From NCBI RefSeq assembly GCF_958295425.1, contig NC_081137.1, forward strand, positions 6,342,238 to 6,406,237: 64,000 bases of DNA, given 5' to 3'. A program made the position numbers and the translations under genes. The notes beneath the pieces are model-generated. The model did no database searches. It was given only the letters and a program-made list of their open reading frames with translations, and was not told where the DNA came from. The stretch's first letter is position 1. Each line of letters begins with the position of its first letter. This DNA comes from Solea solea (lineage: Eukaryota > Chordata > Actinopteri > Pleuronectiformes > Soleidae). Below are positions 47,079 to 59,518 of the stretch, piece after piece.

Positions 47079-49026
47079 AGGGAGACTTTTGCTCACACAT
47101 ACAGTACCTACAGACTCAATTTCTATCATAATTTCTGTCTTTTTTTTTTATTTGTTATCATTGATTGTTAAGTTATTGTTGCGTTCAAAGGAGATAAAAC
47201 AAATGTTTATTTTAATCACAGTTGGAAACAATGCAGGAGGTGGTTGCCAGATTCTCTGAAAATATGGAAATAAGATACTTATACTTATCACACATAACAC
47301 ATCCGTCTCACCATCTCTTAAACATTTGGTCCATTTCATAATGCATTAAAGTTATGAAAGCGGAAAAAAAAATTGCTTTTATGTAATCGGACTTAAATTT
47401 GAAAAAATAAAAAATGACTTTAAAGATATTTTGGTCAGATTTTATTTTATAGATTTACTTAGATTTGTCTGAATCTTTCCCTTTGAATTTCAGGGTAATT
47501 TCACTTCAAAATTATACACATTTAAAAAAAAAAAAAAAAATCCCCCAATTGGGCGACCCTGACAGAGTCTGCGCAAACAATTCGTGAAGAACGACAAAAA
47601 AGTGAGCCCTGAGAGAATATATTGACGCTGGGCATCATATTAAACAGCAGAATGTATAAACCTATTTTAAATGCGACAAACACAGCTCAAATAACAGCTA
47701 AATTAATACCTACATATGAAACTTCTTACTTTGGACTTTGTCCAAAACCCACTCAAATTAAAACTAAGACTCCGCTGTTTCTAACAGTATACGCCAAAGC
47801 AGTCTACGAGAAAGCATTACGGATATCAAAGCCAAAAAATAAAGACAACAGAAATCGGTTTGCCGAATGACAACTGTAAAAATTGCTCTTACCTTTGATG
47901 TTTATCCGTGAAAAGTAGATTGAAAAGTAGAAAAGTAGATAGAAGTAGATTTATTTCAGCAAAACAATTTAGTCAGACGGACTTCCTGTGTTACACTCAA
48001 AACATTCCTGGCATCTCTAGCTCATGTAAGGATCCTAGGGGACTTACGGTCACATCCGGGCGTTCTGCTGCTTCTCATTGGCTAACAAAGCTGTCAACAA
48101 TCAACAATCAAATTTTCGAGATGACAGCGTCCTTCTATTGGCAGTAAGGAAGCCAATGAGATGTTGTCCATTCATATAGAGCCATCCCTCGGTGAGAGCC
48201 AGATCAACAAAGAGAGACACAGCTCAACAGAGCCACCTGGTGTTCGTTTTTAGAATGGAAAATATATTAAATATAATTATGTTATATTATATTAAAGTCT
48301 GCAGGAACTTTAATACAAGGCCATAAACTGTTTTATTGAACACTAATAGTATATAAAATAAGTAGTAGTTTAATACATGAGAAAATACAAATGGCACAGA
48401 TGTTTCTAAAATGTGCAGTGACAAGGCGATAGTAACAGAGTATCTTTATTTTTGTTTAATATCCAACAACAAAGTATATGAGGAAAAAGGGAATTTTGGC
48501 TGAGGTTCCCCATTTTGCTTCCCAAATTTAAGTCTGATTTATAAAAGCAAATGTTTTTCCCACTTTCATAACTTCAATGCATTATGAAATAATACGATGT
48601 TTGTCAAGAGGACATCATTATTTTTCTGTTTACTTCAGTGATTTTTATTTGTTAAAACACAAAACTGAGTTTTTTTGTTTGCCCTAATGATTAACCTGAA
48701 TTAAACTAGATAAGTCTATATGTATGCAATTTGTCCGTGCAAGAGAAAAACATGAATCTGCTTTTCTCCTTGCTTAGTATATGTATTTGTAATAACATCA
48801 AAGGCTATAGTTGGATATATTTGTTGATAAAGTTAGAGTAAAATCAATCGTACAAGTCAAATGTGTGTTATCAGACACCATTGTCCCAAAACCAATCCCC
48901 AGAGGTAATTTTGTTCATGATTATAATTTTAATATTATTTTCTCCAGTTGTTTTAAATGATAGAGGTCTTATTAGCTCCAGTGTTTTCTATTAACACATT
49001 AAAGTTTCAAACAGCAGCATGTCAGT
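47079..49026. other. Intergenic DNA between tlcd2 and fbxo40 copy 1
   Basis: Contains the tlcd2 3' UTR, an A-run at 47523-47540 and AT-rich DNA. Around 48070-48165 there are three CCAAT/ATTGG motifs (TCATTGGCTAAC, CTATTGGCAG, AGCCAATGAG) near CACATCCGGGCG, which could mark a minor promoter. No gene is recognised. Confidence 0.45.
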
Positions 49027-52000
49027 CTACATCATGATCCTCTTCTGCTGGAATACATCCACCAGAGTGTGACCTTTGCAGCTTGTGTTGGTTTGGCCGT
49101 CTTCTCTGACACGTGGCAGGTGAATCTTCTCGGTTCTGAACTGCCTCTCATAGTGAGGACACACCTTCAGATGCTCCGAAATGGACGGCACATCTCGGAA
49201 GCGCCAGGTGTCCACAGGAGAGAAAAAGGTGCTGAACTGCCAGACCTGAAACCACAAATAATATTAACAAGAGCGGGACATACTTAGTTTAGTAAATCAA
49301 TAACCCCAGTGATATTTGTATAATAAATAATAAATAAATTACCCTCTGCTTCACCCTCCACTTGGCTCCTCCATGTGAGTAGGTCTGCCTCTCCCAGTGG
49401 AGGGTGACCATCCCTCTCTCTTGCAGCAGTGAGGAGCACACCTGCCTCATGAGGCGGGACACCAGAGCCAGTTGGGACAGGGACAGACTGTCCAGGAAAC
49501 TGGCCATGTGACACAATACCTCATAAGGTAATGAGCTCAGGGAGTCCTCTCCTCCTCCTCCTCCTCCTCCTCCTAATCGACCTCCTCTCCTCCTCTGAGA
49601 GGCAGAGGAGTCCCTTGAGCTCCTGAATGGCAGGGAGGCATCACCAAGAGAAACAGTGGTGGCAGGATGCAGACCAAAGCAGCCCATATTCTCACTGAAA
49701 GCAAGAAGAAACTGTGTTTTTCACATGTATCTGTCCTTTAATGACCTACTTTAAAATTAATTCCAGCAGACCAATGGTGACACTGGCATGCTGTAACAAC
49801 AGCATCTCAGCACTTCTTTACCTCTCACCTCTACTAGAAGTACAATTGTGGGACAGAAAATGCAGCTAAAAAGTGGGATGTTATCACATTGTAAAGAAGT
49901 ATCAGGATAAAATATCAGAGATTTAAGACATTTTGCTTTAGTGTATATAAAGAAACACACAAACAGTTCACACATCTACCCTAATAGCAATGACAGTTGA
50001 TGTTAAAGGTGGGGTGGGAGATCATTCTCTGGACCATTTTCACACCCCGATTGTAACCAAGTAATTAATTAATGCATTGTCTTCACTTCACGTGCTGTAA
50101 GAAATAAATGATTCATTTTAGCTCACTTGTAGGTGACGTTGGCTTCATGCGTGGACGGTTGGAACCGTTTCTGACTGAAGGTGCAGCCCAGGTACGCCAG
50201 TGGACATCTCTGCTCAAACCAGCCATTCACACTCATCTGTATGTCACTGTGGGTGTTCCTGTATATTAAAAAAAAACAATATGGCTTGACATTCAGAGGG
50301 TTTGATGGCAAAAAATTTTTATATCCTCTCCAAATCCTTCAAATGGGAATATTAAGTGTTTTAGGCAGGGGCCTTGCTTTATGGAGGCAGCCATGTTTCG
50401 ACAGCAGCTTGAGGAAAGAAACGTTCACACGAAAGCTCACTTATAATGTTTCCCATATTCTCTGCGCTGAAACGTGTGTCCACAGAGGAAGGTGAAAGCA
50501 GAGCTGGCTTTGTGGTGTCGGCTGGTGACGCCCTCCACCTGCAGCTGAAGATGCAGCTCCAGCGGTTTTCCGACCGTCAGATCGGCCAGCGACGTGTTCC
50601 TCCGGAAGGGAGCGGACAGGAAGTCAAAGGTCTGCGTGCCTTCGTCCTGTAACAGGCCATCTGTGCATTTGCTCTCTGCGATGAGGTGACCCCGCTGCTC
50701 TTTCTCCAGAGAGCACAGGAGTGAAGCCTGAGGGGCAAATCAAACAGTATCAGTGTGAATTAGTCAGGGAAATACATTTACTAATACCATACTCATGTTT
50801 TTGGGGACTGCCCAAGAATACAAACATATTGGAAGAATATCAAAGGAGAGCTGAAAAGAATCGCGACAGCAGGACTCAGTTTTTATTGGATGTGTTTCCC
50901 ATCCACCTGCCTACTATGGATCAGAGCCCTATTGCATGTTTTGCTGATGACAACAAGGAAAACGATGACTATCAATTGGATGAAACCTAATCCTCCTCCT
51001 ATCGTCCTGTAGCAGCAGAAAGTAAAACACATTTACAATAATGAAATACTTGACTGCCAAGTCATAGCTAAATGTGCCAATTTCTTTTTTGGATGTTTTT
51101 TTTTTTACATCTTGCTTCTTATTTATTTATGTTTCTTTTCTGTCTTTGTATTATTTCTATAGGATCAGCCCATTGTAGCCCCCATCTTCTCTTTTGTTAT
51201 ATGAGGTTAATGTTATTATTATTTTGCAAATAAAAGCATTAAAGTTCCAAAAAAAAAAATAGTATTCACCAACTAAATGTACAATTTCCCCCCCGGAGTG
51301 GATGGAGACCAGAGAAAGAATTAAATTGTTGAGTGAATATTGGTTTTATCACTAGATTCTGTGGCTGCTGCAAGTGTAAGCAACAAACAAGTTTGGGATT
51401 TTAGTTTTGTAAATGCTCATATGTTGGCCTTCATGCAGCGGAAAGTAAGTTCGGCTTTAAAATGCAATGCATGCATTTGGGCTTCTGTGGAAACATGGCT
51501 GCTCTGTGAAGCAAGGCCCCTCCCTTAACTACATATGAAAGACTTATTCTGAGACGACAACATTTTCTGTCACACCTTTATCCAAATTGGTGCAACTGGT
51601 TGAAAAAAAATGACAAAAAGAAATGAGTTCCTCTCACCTGAACTTCCTCCCACACTGGCATCTCATCTGGCCTCACCCCGAGGTCACTGGTGTCCACAGC
51701 CTGACTCTCTCTCTTGTAGAAACCAGGGTTGCGAATACGGGCCTGCTTGGCAGAGAAGCTGGTTGGGATTTTAAACGTACGCACAGTGATAATCTTCATT
51801 GGCTCCAAGTGGCCATACTTGTATTTCCCCATCTGACGTGACGAGGAGGATGTGGTGGGAGCCATGAGTGCATTGCTCATCTGGTTACAGGTGTTTGATG
51901 CTGTTGCACCACTGGAGGTGTCTTCTGTTTCTTCCTCTGTCAGTGTGTCCAGGCTTTTTCTTTTCCCTTTAGTCAGCGTCTGGCCTCTGCCTCCCACAGT

Positions 52001-53740
52001 AGTCTCTCCAGCTTCTCTGCAGCCGCCCATCTCCATACTGAACATGCGCTCATAGGCATTGTAGTTTTCCAAAAGTTCTGCATTCACTCCTGAGGCCCTG
52101 GCAATAGCCTCCCTCTCCTCCTGAGTTAGCTCCTCAACATCTTCATCTTCGTCCTCATTTTCATCCTCATCGTCTTTCTCCTCAACGGTATTGATGTTAA
52201 AAGTGGCAAAAGACTCCCAGGTGTGTGCAGCTGCTTTCTTTGCTGCCAACTCCTTCTCCAAGGTGGCCTTTCTCCGCTTCTCCTTCCCCCTCTCCTCCTC
52301 CCTCCTTTCTTCTTCTTTCTCCTCCTCCTCCACACTCAGGATGAGCTCTGGGAACAGCTTCTTCATCTTCATGGAGTGAAACAGGTGGTCCTGGTCTTTC
52401 AGGGCCATGGCCAGGTCCAGACATCCTCCCTGCTCTCTGTCTCTGAGCAGGTTTTCATGCAGCTCCGTGTTGGGATAAGAATGGGCATCATTGGCCGGCC
52501 AGCGGTTCCACTCCATGGAGCAGCACACCACACTGGCTGGACACACCTGGAGGTGAGCGGCCTGTGAGGACCGGGGCAGCTGGACCGGGCAGCCATACTC
52601 AGCGTTCAGACATGGAACCCTCACGTTAGGGCAGAGCAGCAGGTGATCCTCCTCCTTGCACAGGTGGAAGAGAGCTCCACAGTAGAGGCGGCAGGGTATG
52701 AGCGCACAGCACACAGAGACCTCCACCCGAGCTCTGCAGCGGCGACTGTAGCAGGAGTCACAGTGGACGTGCTGTCGCACCTTGGAGGCTCGAGAGCGAT
52801 GACTCTGATTGAGGGGAAAAATGAAAGTTGAAGGAACAGTTTAACACAAACCTCACTCAGCCTCAGGGGCCAGTAAAATAGTAATAAAAGTGATATGATG
52901 TAGTAGGATGGAAGTTGCAGGTAACCACCAAAAGACTTCAAATCAGAAATCAGTTTGAATGGACGTCATGGGAATATGAGCCGATCATAAATCAGTAATC
53001 AGCCTTGATCTATAACGTCCATAAACATTTTGCTGAGGAGTTGATGGTTTTATGCTTTCTTCAATGTTTCTTCATGATGTAAACATTGGAAATAATGCTC
53101 CCCTTTAGAAGAAAATAGATGCTGACACATGGTTTGACAACTGTGTATCGGCCAACAGGTGCCTGGTCTGTGGGTGATGTTTTTTGCCTTGAAATTGCAA
53201 GTCTTAAAGCTTCAAAACGGGAGTTTGTTTTACAACCACAAGACTATATCCATTTTCATAAATGTGTCTATGGTCTGTAATCATTTAGGCTTTATTTTAA
53301 ATCCTAAAGGGGGGTTCCAAAGTCTCCAAAAGTACCTTATACTTAAAACATAAAAAAAAAAAACGTGTAACTCTCTTCTTTACAAACACAAGCCATAAAA
53401 AAGCTAAGGAAAAAAATAAACCTAGAAAATAGGTTTTGCATTATATTACTGATGACTGAAGGATTATAAAACAGGCAACAGCTATTTACATAAGAGACAA
53501 CATTTCATCTATAGATACTGGTTTTACTGTCATAGCCGACTGATATATGTTTAGATGTCGCCCTGCTCCAACAAACCTGATTCAAATGAGCAGCTTGTTA
53601 CCAGGCTTCTGCAGAGCTGACCATCTGAATCAGGTGTGAAACGCCCTCCGTTTTTTCTCATGGAGGTGTCACTAGATGTCACTAATGCTTACACACTGGA
53701 CCTTAAAGGAGAAACAAAAGGTGGACTTATACCATACCAT
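49027..53740 (-). CDS. fbxo40: F-box protein 40 paralog, copy 1
   Basis: Exons: 49027-49245, 49343-49694, 50127-50258, 50441-50727 and 51638-52804, plus a probable exon holding only ATG. The main exon has no upstream ATG and starts SHRSRASKVRQH right after the acceptor. ATG|GTATGG at 53740-53738 is a candidate. Total 719 residues; human FBXO40 is about 709. Domains: N-terminal TRAF-type zinc finger (CDSCYSRRC to CPASVVCCSMEWNRW), an acidic/basic coiled middle (about 170-250), VDTSDLG, a cysteine/histidine region (FTFLCGHTFQRRE, WFEQRCPLAYLGCTF), F-box LSSLPYEVLCHMASFLDSL, then VWQFSTFFSPVDTWRF. FBXO40 is a muscle SCF ligase subunit that targets IRS1. This copy lacks the APWQ...NGRML segment of FBXO40 and has eight glycines before the F-box. 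Confidence 0.88.
49551..49576. repeat. (CTC)n tract coding poly-Gly in fbxo40 copy 1
   Basis: An eight-unit CTC run (GGA on the coding strand) inside the F-box exon. It encodes eight consecutive glycines just before EDSLSSLPYE. The paralogous gene has only ARGGEDKLSS here, so the expansion is specific to this copy and likely length-polymorphic. Confidence 0.85.
50345..50420. repeat. Dispersed teleost repeat fragment
   Basis: GGGGCCTTGCTTTATGGAGG then CAGCCATGTTTCGACAGC. An opposite-strand relative lies at 51425-51535 (GTGGAAACATGGCTGCTCTG, AAGCAAGGCCCCTCCC). Both flank exon 3 of fbxo40 copy 1 in introns and match the element at 62930-63215. Confidence 0.5.
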
Positions 53741-54974
53741 CATTCAGATCCTCTTGTACCAGGTCTTTAGATGTCTGTCCTGCAAACATGAGACGAAGAT
53801 ATGAATCTCAAAATCTCACAGTACAATCATCTTGGAAAGTAAATTTAAACACGCAATGGGCAGGAGACGAGCCCATCGTTCCGTTGCTCTTAGAGTCAGT
53901 GGTAAAAATGAATTAGCTTACCGCTGTGAGAGCTGGAAAGGAGAAGAACATGCTCCATGCACTCCGACTTTACAGTGACTCTCCTATGTGTGTGTGTGTG
54001 ATAAAAATAGAGCTGAGGACATTGAGAAATGTTACACAGGTGGTCAGAAACTTGGTATGGGTTACCACTTGGCCGTCAGGATCTGAAAATCTCTCTCACC
54101 TTTTTCCCCCTTGTGAGTGCTGTTTGTGATGCAGCTCACTGATTTAAAAAAACAAACAAAAAACATGTGATTTACATGTGATACTGACACAGTGTCCTCT
54201 AGTGGAGACAATCTCAAGACTTGTTTGTGTTTTGTTGCAATCATACAAACCCTGAGTCGCTATTGGAACAGGAGTTCAATGACAGTGAATCAGCCACAAA
54301 CTGAAGAGCTTGAACGAATATCTCAGTGAAGTAGCTGTGACTGAATAATTCCGCTGTGTGAAGCAGAATGAGAAACTGAAGACGGAGTCACTTTTCTCCC
54401 ACCGACTCTCCTCGCGCCTGCTCGGCTAATTTTAACCTGTCAGTTCAAAGAGCACACGGAGTGAAAGCAACGTTATAAAACCTAAGAGAAGAAAAAAGTC
54501 TGCAGTCACACCTTGGTAAGACCTTTAACGAAGCAAACTATGGATTGAGCTCATTTTCTTCCATTTTATATGTATCTAACGTACTTTAAGTATTTGTTGG
54601 CATAGAGGTCTGTGGTTTACCATTTACTTTAAATATATGCCCTTCATTTCATAATAACAAGGTGGAATTGGTTTGTTTGAATACAGTGCTTTGCAAAAGT
54701 GATTATTAGTTATGTGGCCTTTATCCCTGTTTTTAATAGATGAAAATGTGTTGTCCACCGTTTTGGTCCAGACTTAAACAATTAGATTGGGTTTGCATGG
54801 TCTGTTGATCTGCATAATAGTATCGGGTGCATGTGATGTACCAATATTTGAATTACTGATATTTTTAAACACCATTCAAGTAAAAAATATATAAGGTGAC
54901 ATTTACACACAAGCTTTGTTTCCAATCTGTCAGTGAGTTTTCTGTGTTTTTCCTGCAGGAAGATTCCTGTAGAT
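52805..54974. promoter_or_regulatory. Shared upstream region of the two fbxo40 genes
   Basis: The two genes diverge from this ~2.2-kb stretch. First exons are tiny, so both promoters should lie here. A transposon-like end (GCTTACACACTGGACC at about 53688) sits in the middle. Short E-box (CANNTG) and A/T-rich motifs exist but none is strong enough to name a muscle enhancer. Confidence 0.45.
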
Positions 54975-56164
54975 ATGGTGAGCGCAAAAAGTCTTCAATA
55001 AAATCTTGATAATTATAATACGCAGTTCCTGTGCTTTTTATCTTAGTTTGGCTCCTCTGTTTTTCATCCATCAGAGTCATCGCTCCCGAGCCTCCAAGGT
55101 GCGACAGCATGTCCACTGTGAGTCCTGCTACAGCCGCCGCTGCAGAGCTCGGGTGGAGGTCTCTGTGAGCTGCTCCATCACCTCCTGCCGCCTGCACTGT
55201 GGAGCTCTCTTCCACCTGTGCAAAGAGGAGGATCACCTGCTGCTCTGCCCTAACGTGAGGGTGCCATGTCTCAACGCTGGCTACGGCTGCCCGGTCCAGA
55301 TGCCCCGGTCCTCACAGGCCGGTCACCTCAAGGTGTGCCCGGCCAGCGTGGTGTGCTGCAGCATGGACTGGCTCCGCTGGCCAACTGATGAGACACACCC
55401 ACACAGCAACATCGCCCTGCAGGAGAAGGTGCTGAAGGAAAATGACGGGCAGGAGAAGGCTCTGGATTTAGCCATGGCCCTGGTGGATCAGTCAGACCTT
55501 TTCGGTCGCCTGAAAATGAGGCCCCTCTATCCAGAGCTGATGGACAAAGAAGAAGAAGCAGAGGAAGAGAAAAAAAAGGAAGAGGAGAAGAAAGAGGAGA
55601 TAGCAGTGGGAGGTTTTGTCAGTGATATCCCCAACAATGGTGCCAATGAAGGTGGGTGCTGTAATAAATGAAATAACCAACTGAGAATCAATTCTTCTTT
55701 CAAGGTCCAGTGTGTGACAATTAGGTGGTTTATTTGGAGAAATTAAATATACAACCTATTTGTATTTTTGAAATTTAAGCTTACAATGCAAAAGATGAAG
55801 AACAATGGAGGATGGAAGTAGCATTTAGCCACCAGGGGACTGGTCTCTACTGGTTTCACAAAGACCTCAGTTTGACTGGAGGTGTGCAAGCTGGGAAAAT
55901 ATTTCATTTATATCGTCAGTAAACATTTTCCTGAGGAGTTCATGGCCTGAATTGCTAGTTTCAGGTTTTCTTCAATTGAAAATGATGTCAGTGTTATAGA
56001 TTATGCTCTCATTTAGAGGGAAAAGGATGATAAAGTACGGTCCATATGAGTGGACACCAGCTAGTATTGTTCGGGTGACATCTGTGACCTTTCAGTGCTG
56101 GTGAAATCACTAACCTCTGTCTTAAAGACTTTTTATATGTATATATATATATATATACACACAC

Positions 56165-56201
<37 letters not shown>

Positions 56202-59200
56202 GTATATATATACACATGTCATGATCTTCTCTCTCAGTCATCTCGTTTCACCCCAGCTCACCAGCCCCTCCTTCTCATCACCTTCTAGCCACTCCCTCCT
56301 CATCAGCTCAACTCCACTCACCTGTTCACAGCAGCTGCACCAGATCACTAATCAGCCCACTATATATACTCCTCTCCACTGTGCAATCACTGCCAAATTG
56401 TTCTATGTGGCCGCGTTTTTTTTGGATTGATTGTTTTTTTGCCTTCTGCTCTCGACAACGGATTCTGCCTGCTTGTTCCTGTGGCGAAACAGCTCTAAAC
56501 CAGACCTTTAACTAAATGACAGTGATGAAGCTCAATTTGTTACAGGATGTTGTCTGTATGCCTTTACCTGCAGCAGAGGTTCAGAGTATCGAAGTGTGTA
56601 TATGTGTCATTTAAGTAGTTAAATGAAATATTTCACCTGTTTTTGTTTTCCTTTTCCATAGACCTCGTCACGTCGATCTCGGCAGAGAACAGTTCTTGCA
56701 CGAATCATGCTGAAGAGACCGTTCAGCCCAACGTCAGCCAGAAGGCCGTCATCGATAAAGACAAGTACAACCTGTTTGAGATGATGTTCGGCATGGAGCG
56801 AGGAGCCTGCGAGGTCGCTCAGCAAAACCTGAACCAACCCAAACAAAACGAGAAAGCCGGTGAGAAGGTTGGCAGAGATTCAAAGGAGATGGAAACAAAT
56901 GCAGCAGAAGATGGTGAACACTGTCCTCAACCGGACACAAGTAAGACAGGACATGCACCGTGGCAGGAGGGAGTGTTGGGCCGTCTGAGAGAGGATCTCA
57001 CCCCACAGGAGTACAACATGTATATAGTGCACCACGGGCGTATGCTGGTCTCCTTTGGACAAATAGCTGCCTGTACACCAAGAGAGAAAGACTTTGTCTA
57101 TGGCAGCCTGGAGCCTATTCCTGTCCAGACCCTACGCTCTTTCAAGGTGATGACACCAAGTTGCATTTATTTGTTTAAAAAAAAAATAATAATAATTATG
57201 TTATCTCAGCTTTCTGAGAAGTCAATCTCAGGGTCAGACCTGACTGAAGAAGCATTTGTGTTTATGCAGTGGCAGCGCAGGTGTGTTCATTTTGCATTCA
57301 GTGATTGTTAGACACGCCCTAATTACTCACACCTGTTTCACATTAACCTCTGTATTTAACCCCAATTCTAGTGCTCATAGTCAATCAGCATTGTGTGTAC
57401 TTATTTAACAATTGTTTGAATGCAAACGACTTTATTTTACTCAATGTACTTAACTGAATATTTTCTCATTCACTTCTGCTTCTCAGATCCCTGACAGCTA
57501 TCACTACAGGCAGCGGGCTCATCTGTACGACACAACGGTGCGGGCTCAGAGTGAAACTCGCTGTGTCGACACATCAGACCTCGGTGCCAGCGAAGAGGAC
57601 TGGTTCAGTGATGAAGCCACCACCACACTGCTGGGCTATGCTGAGGAGGAGGTCATGGGTCACAAGGTCAGTGAGTGTTTTGTCTCTCCTATAAATATAC
57701 ATATTGTCCACTATATGTTGTACTGCTTGTGAACGGTCAGCACTCAGACAAGATAAGCAGTCATTTTAATTCACTTCCCGATCCTTCGTAACAATATTTA
57801 TGATAATTCATTTGAATTAAAGATAAAATGTAACATTTGCATATTACAATATCTAATAATGAATAGATGTTGTATAATATACTTACATTAGCCAAAAACA
57901 TAGACATTGGCATCTTTATCAAAAAACAAAACATTTGTATGGTCCCTTTAAAGGCACCAGTCAGGTCTGGTGATTGTTTTGTTTCCAAACAGATCAGTGA
58001 ATCAAAGGCAATCGACGGCCTCTACATTGACATCGGAACGCAGACGCACGCGTTCCACTCGGCGCCGTTCAAAAGGAAGACGACCCTGGCGGAGGTGACG
58101 GTGGACAAACCTGTGAAGCTGCACCTACAGCTGCAGGCGGAGAGTGTGAACAGCAGACACAGCAGAGCCACCTGTGTCTTCACCTTCCTGTGTGGTCACA
58201 CCTTCCACCGCAGGGAGTTTGCCACACACTTCAGGTGCCAGAGCGTTTGCGGTGTGACTCGTTTACTCCTGTCATCTCTCATTTTCCACAGCCAAACTCT
58301 ATGGGGAATTCTTACTGTGACTTCAGCAGTTGTAGAAAACCAAAATGGACCAATTATAAATGTTGCCTACAACATTAACCCTTAGTTCTCACACGGCACA
58401 GATCTGTGCCACAGTTGCACCCTTGGTAAATTGCAGTGGGAATAATATGCTTCAGGCTTTAACTCATGCTAAACTTGCATCTACATAAGAATTGGTAATT
58501 GACAGTAAAGAAAAACAAGGATATATCCTAACCACAATGTAAAATAGTCCATATTTGAGCATCAAATGAACATTATCGTCTTGATCTTCATAAATCATTG
58601 TTTCCCTTCCAGGAACGTCCACAGTGAAATCCAGACGTGTCTGAGTGGATGGTTCGAGCAGAGATGCCCACTTGCATATCTGGGTTGCACCTACAGCCAG
58701 AGGAGGTTCCAGCCGTCCACACATGACGCCACCGTCACCTACGAGTGAGTTAACTCAAAATTCACATTCATATTTGTCCAGACCTATGAGTCTGTTGAAA
58801 CTCATGTTCTTGTGCTTGATTGTTTTCCCTCCAGTCAGCAGCTGAGGAGTTTCAACTTGCGTCCAACCCTTGTCACCTCGTCAGGTAACGACTCACAGGC
58901 ACGAGGAGGGGAGGACAAACTGAGCTCGCTACCCTATGAGGTGCTGTGCCACATGGCCACTTTCCTGGACAGTCTGTCCCTGTCCCAGCTGGCTCTGGTG
59001 TCCCGCCTCATGAGGCAGGTGTGCTCCTCGCTGCTGCAGGACAGAGGGATGGTCACCCTGCGCTGGGAGAGGAAGACTGAGTCATGTGGAGGAGCCAAGT
59101 GGAGGGCCAAACCTGTGAGATACACACTACATCCACTACAAACTGTGATCCATATTCAAGGTTCAAGATGTCTGTATTATCCCTGAGGGACAATTTGTTT

Positions 59201-59518
59201 GACAGCCAGCAGCTGTGAAACAATGCAATCAACAATGCAATCAGTCTTGTATTTTCATTGAAATGACTGTGGTAGAAGATATATAATACAGAGTCTTCTC
59301 CTGTTTCTCCACAGGTGTGGGAGTTCAGTCGACTCTTCTCCTCAGTGGATTTGTGGCAAATGGCCGACGTTCCACCCATATCTGCTCATCTCAAAGTCTG
59401 TCCTTATTATGAGACCCGGGTGCAAAGCGAGCCTGTTCCGCTCCCCAGCATGAGTGACAAACAGAAATGCAGCCAAGAGAGAATGAGTCTCGTCAACCTT
59501 TTTAAAAGTAAACGTTAA
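54975..59518 (+). CDS. fbxo40: F-box protein 40 paralog, copy 2
   Basis: Eight exons, 54975-54977 (ATG only), 55075-55651, 56662-57146, 57487-57666, 57993-58234, 58613-58744, 58835-59114 and 59315-59518, in phase throughout, give 700 residues. Domains: TRAF-type zinc finger (CESCYSRRC to CPASVVCCSMDWLRW), a Lys/Glu-rich stretch near residue 180, the FBXO40-diagnostic block HAPWQEGVLGRLREDLTPQE / MYIVHHGRMLVSFGQ / FVYGSLEP, VDTSDLG, FTFLCGHTFHRREF, WFEQRCPLAYLGCTY, F-box LSSLPYEVLCHMATFLDSL, and C-terminal VWEFSRLFSSVDLWQ. This copy keeps every FBXO40 block, so it is the better candidate ortholog. Zebrafish also has two fbxo40 genes. An ATG followed directly by an intron is unusual but is supported by the same design in copy 1. 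Confidence 0.9.
56135..56217. repeat. (TA)n/(AC)n compound microsatellite
   Basis: Alternating TATATA and ACACAC runs inside intron 2 of fbxo40 copy 2. Confidence 0.9.
56218..56515 (+). mobile_element. Retroelement-terminus-like repeat
   Basis: Starts TGTCATGATCTTC after the TA run. It is pyrimidine-rich (CACCCCAGCTCACCAGCCCC), then TATATATACTCCTC and a T-rich end. I recognise the style as a dispersed teleost LTR-like repeat; similar in style to 28330-28515. No coding region. Low certainty on class. Confidence 0.3.

Noticed and set aside
52126..52596. Charged and Pro-rich frames opposite fbxo40 copy 1
   Set aside because: Shadows of the real coding exon in other frames.
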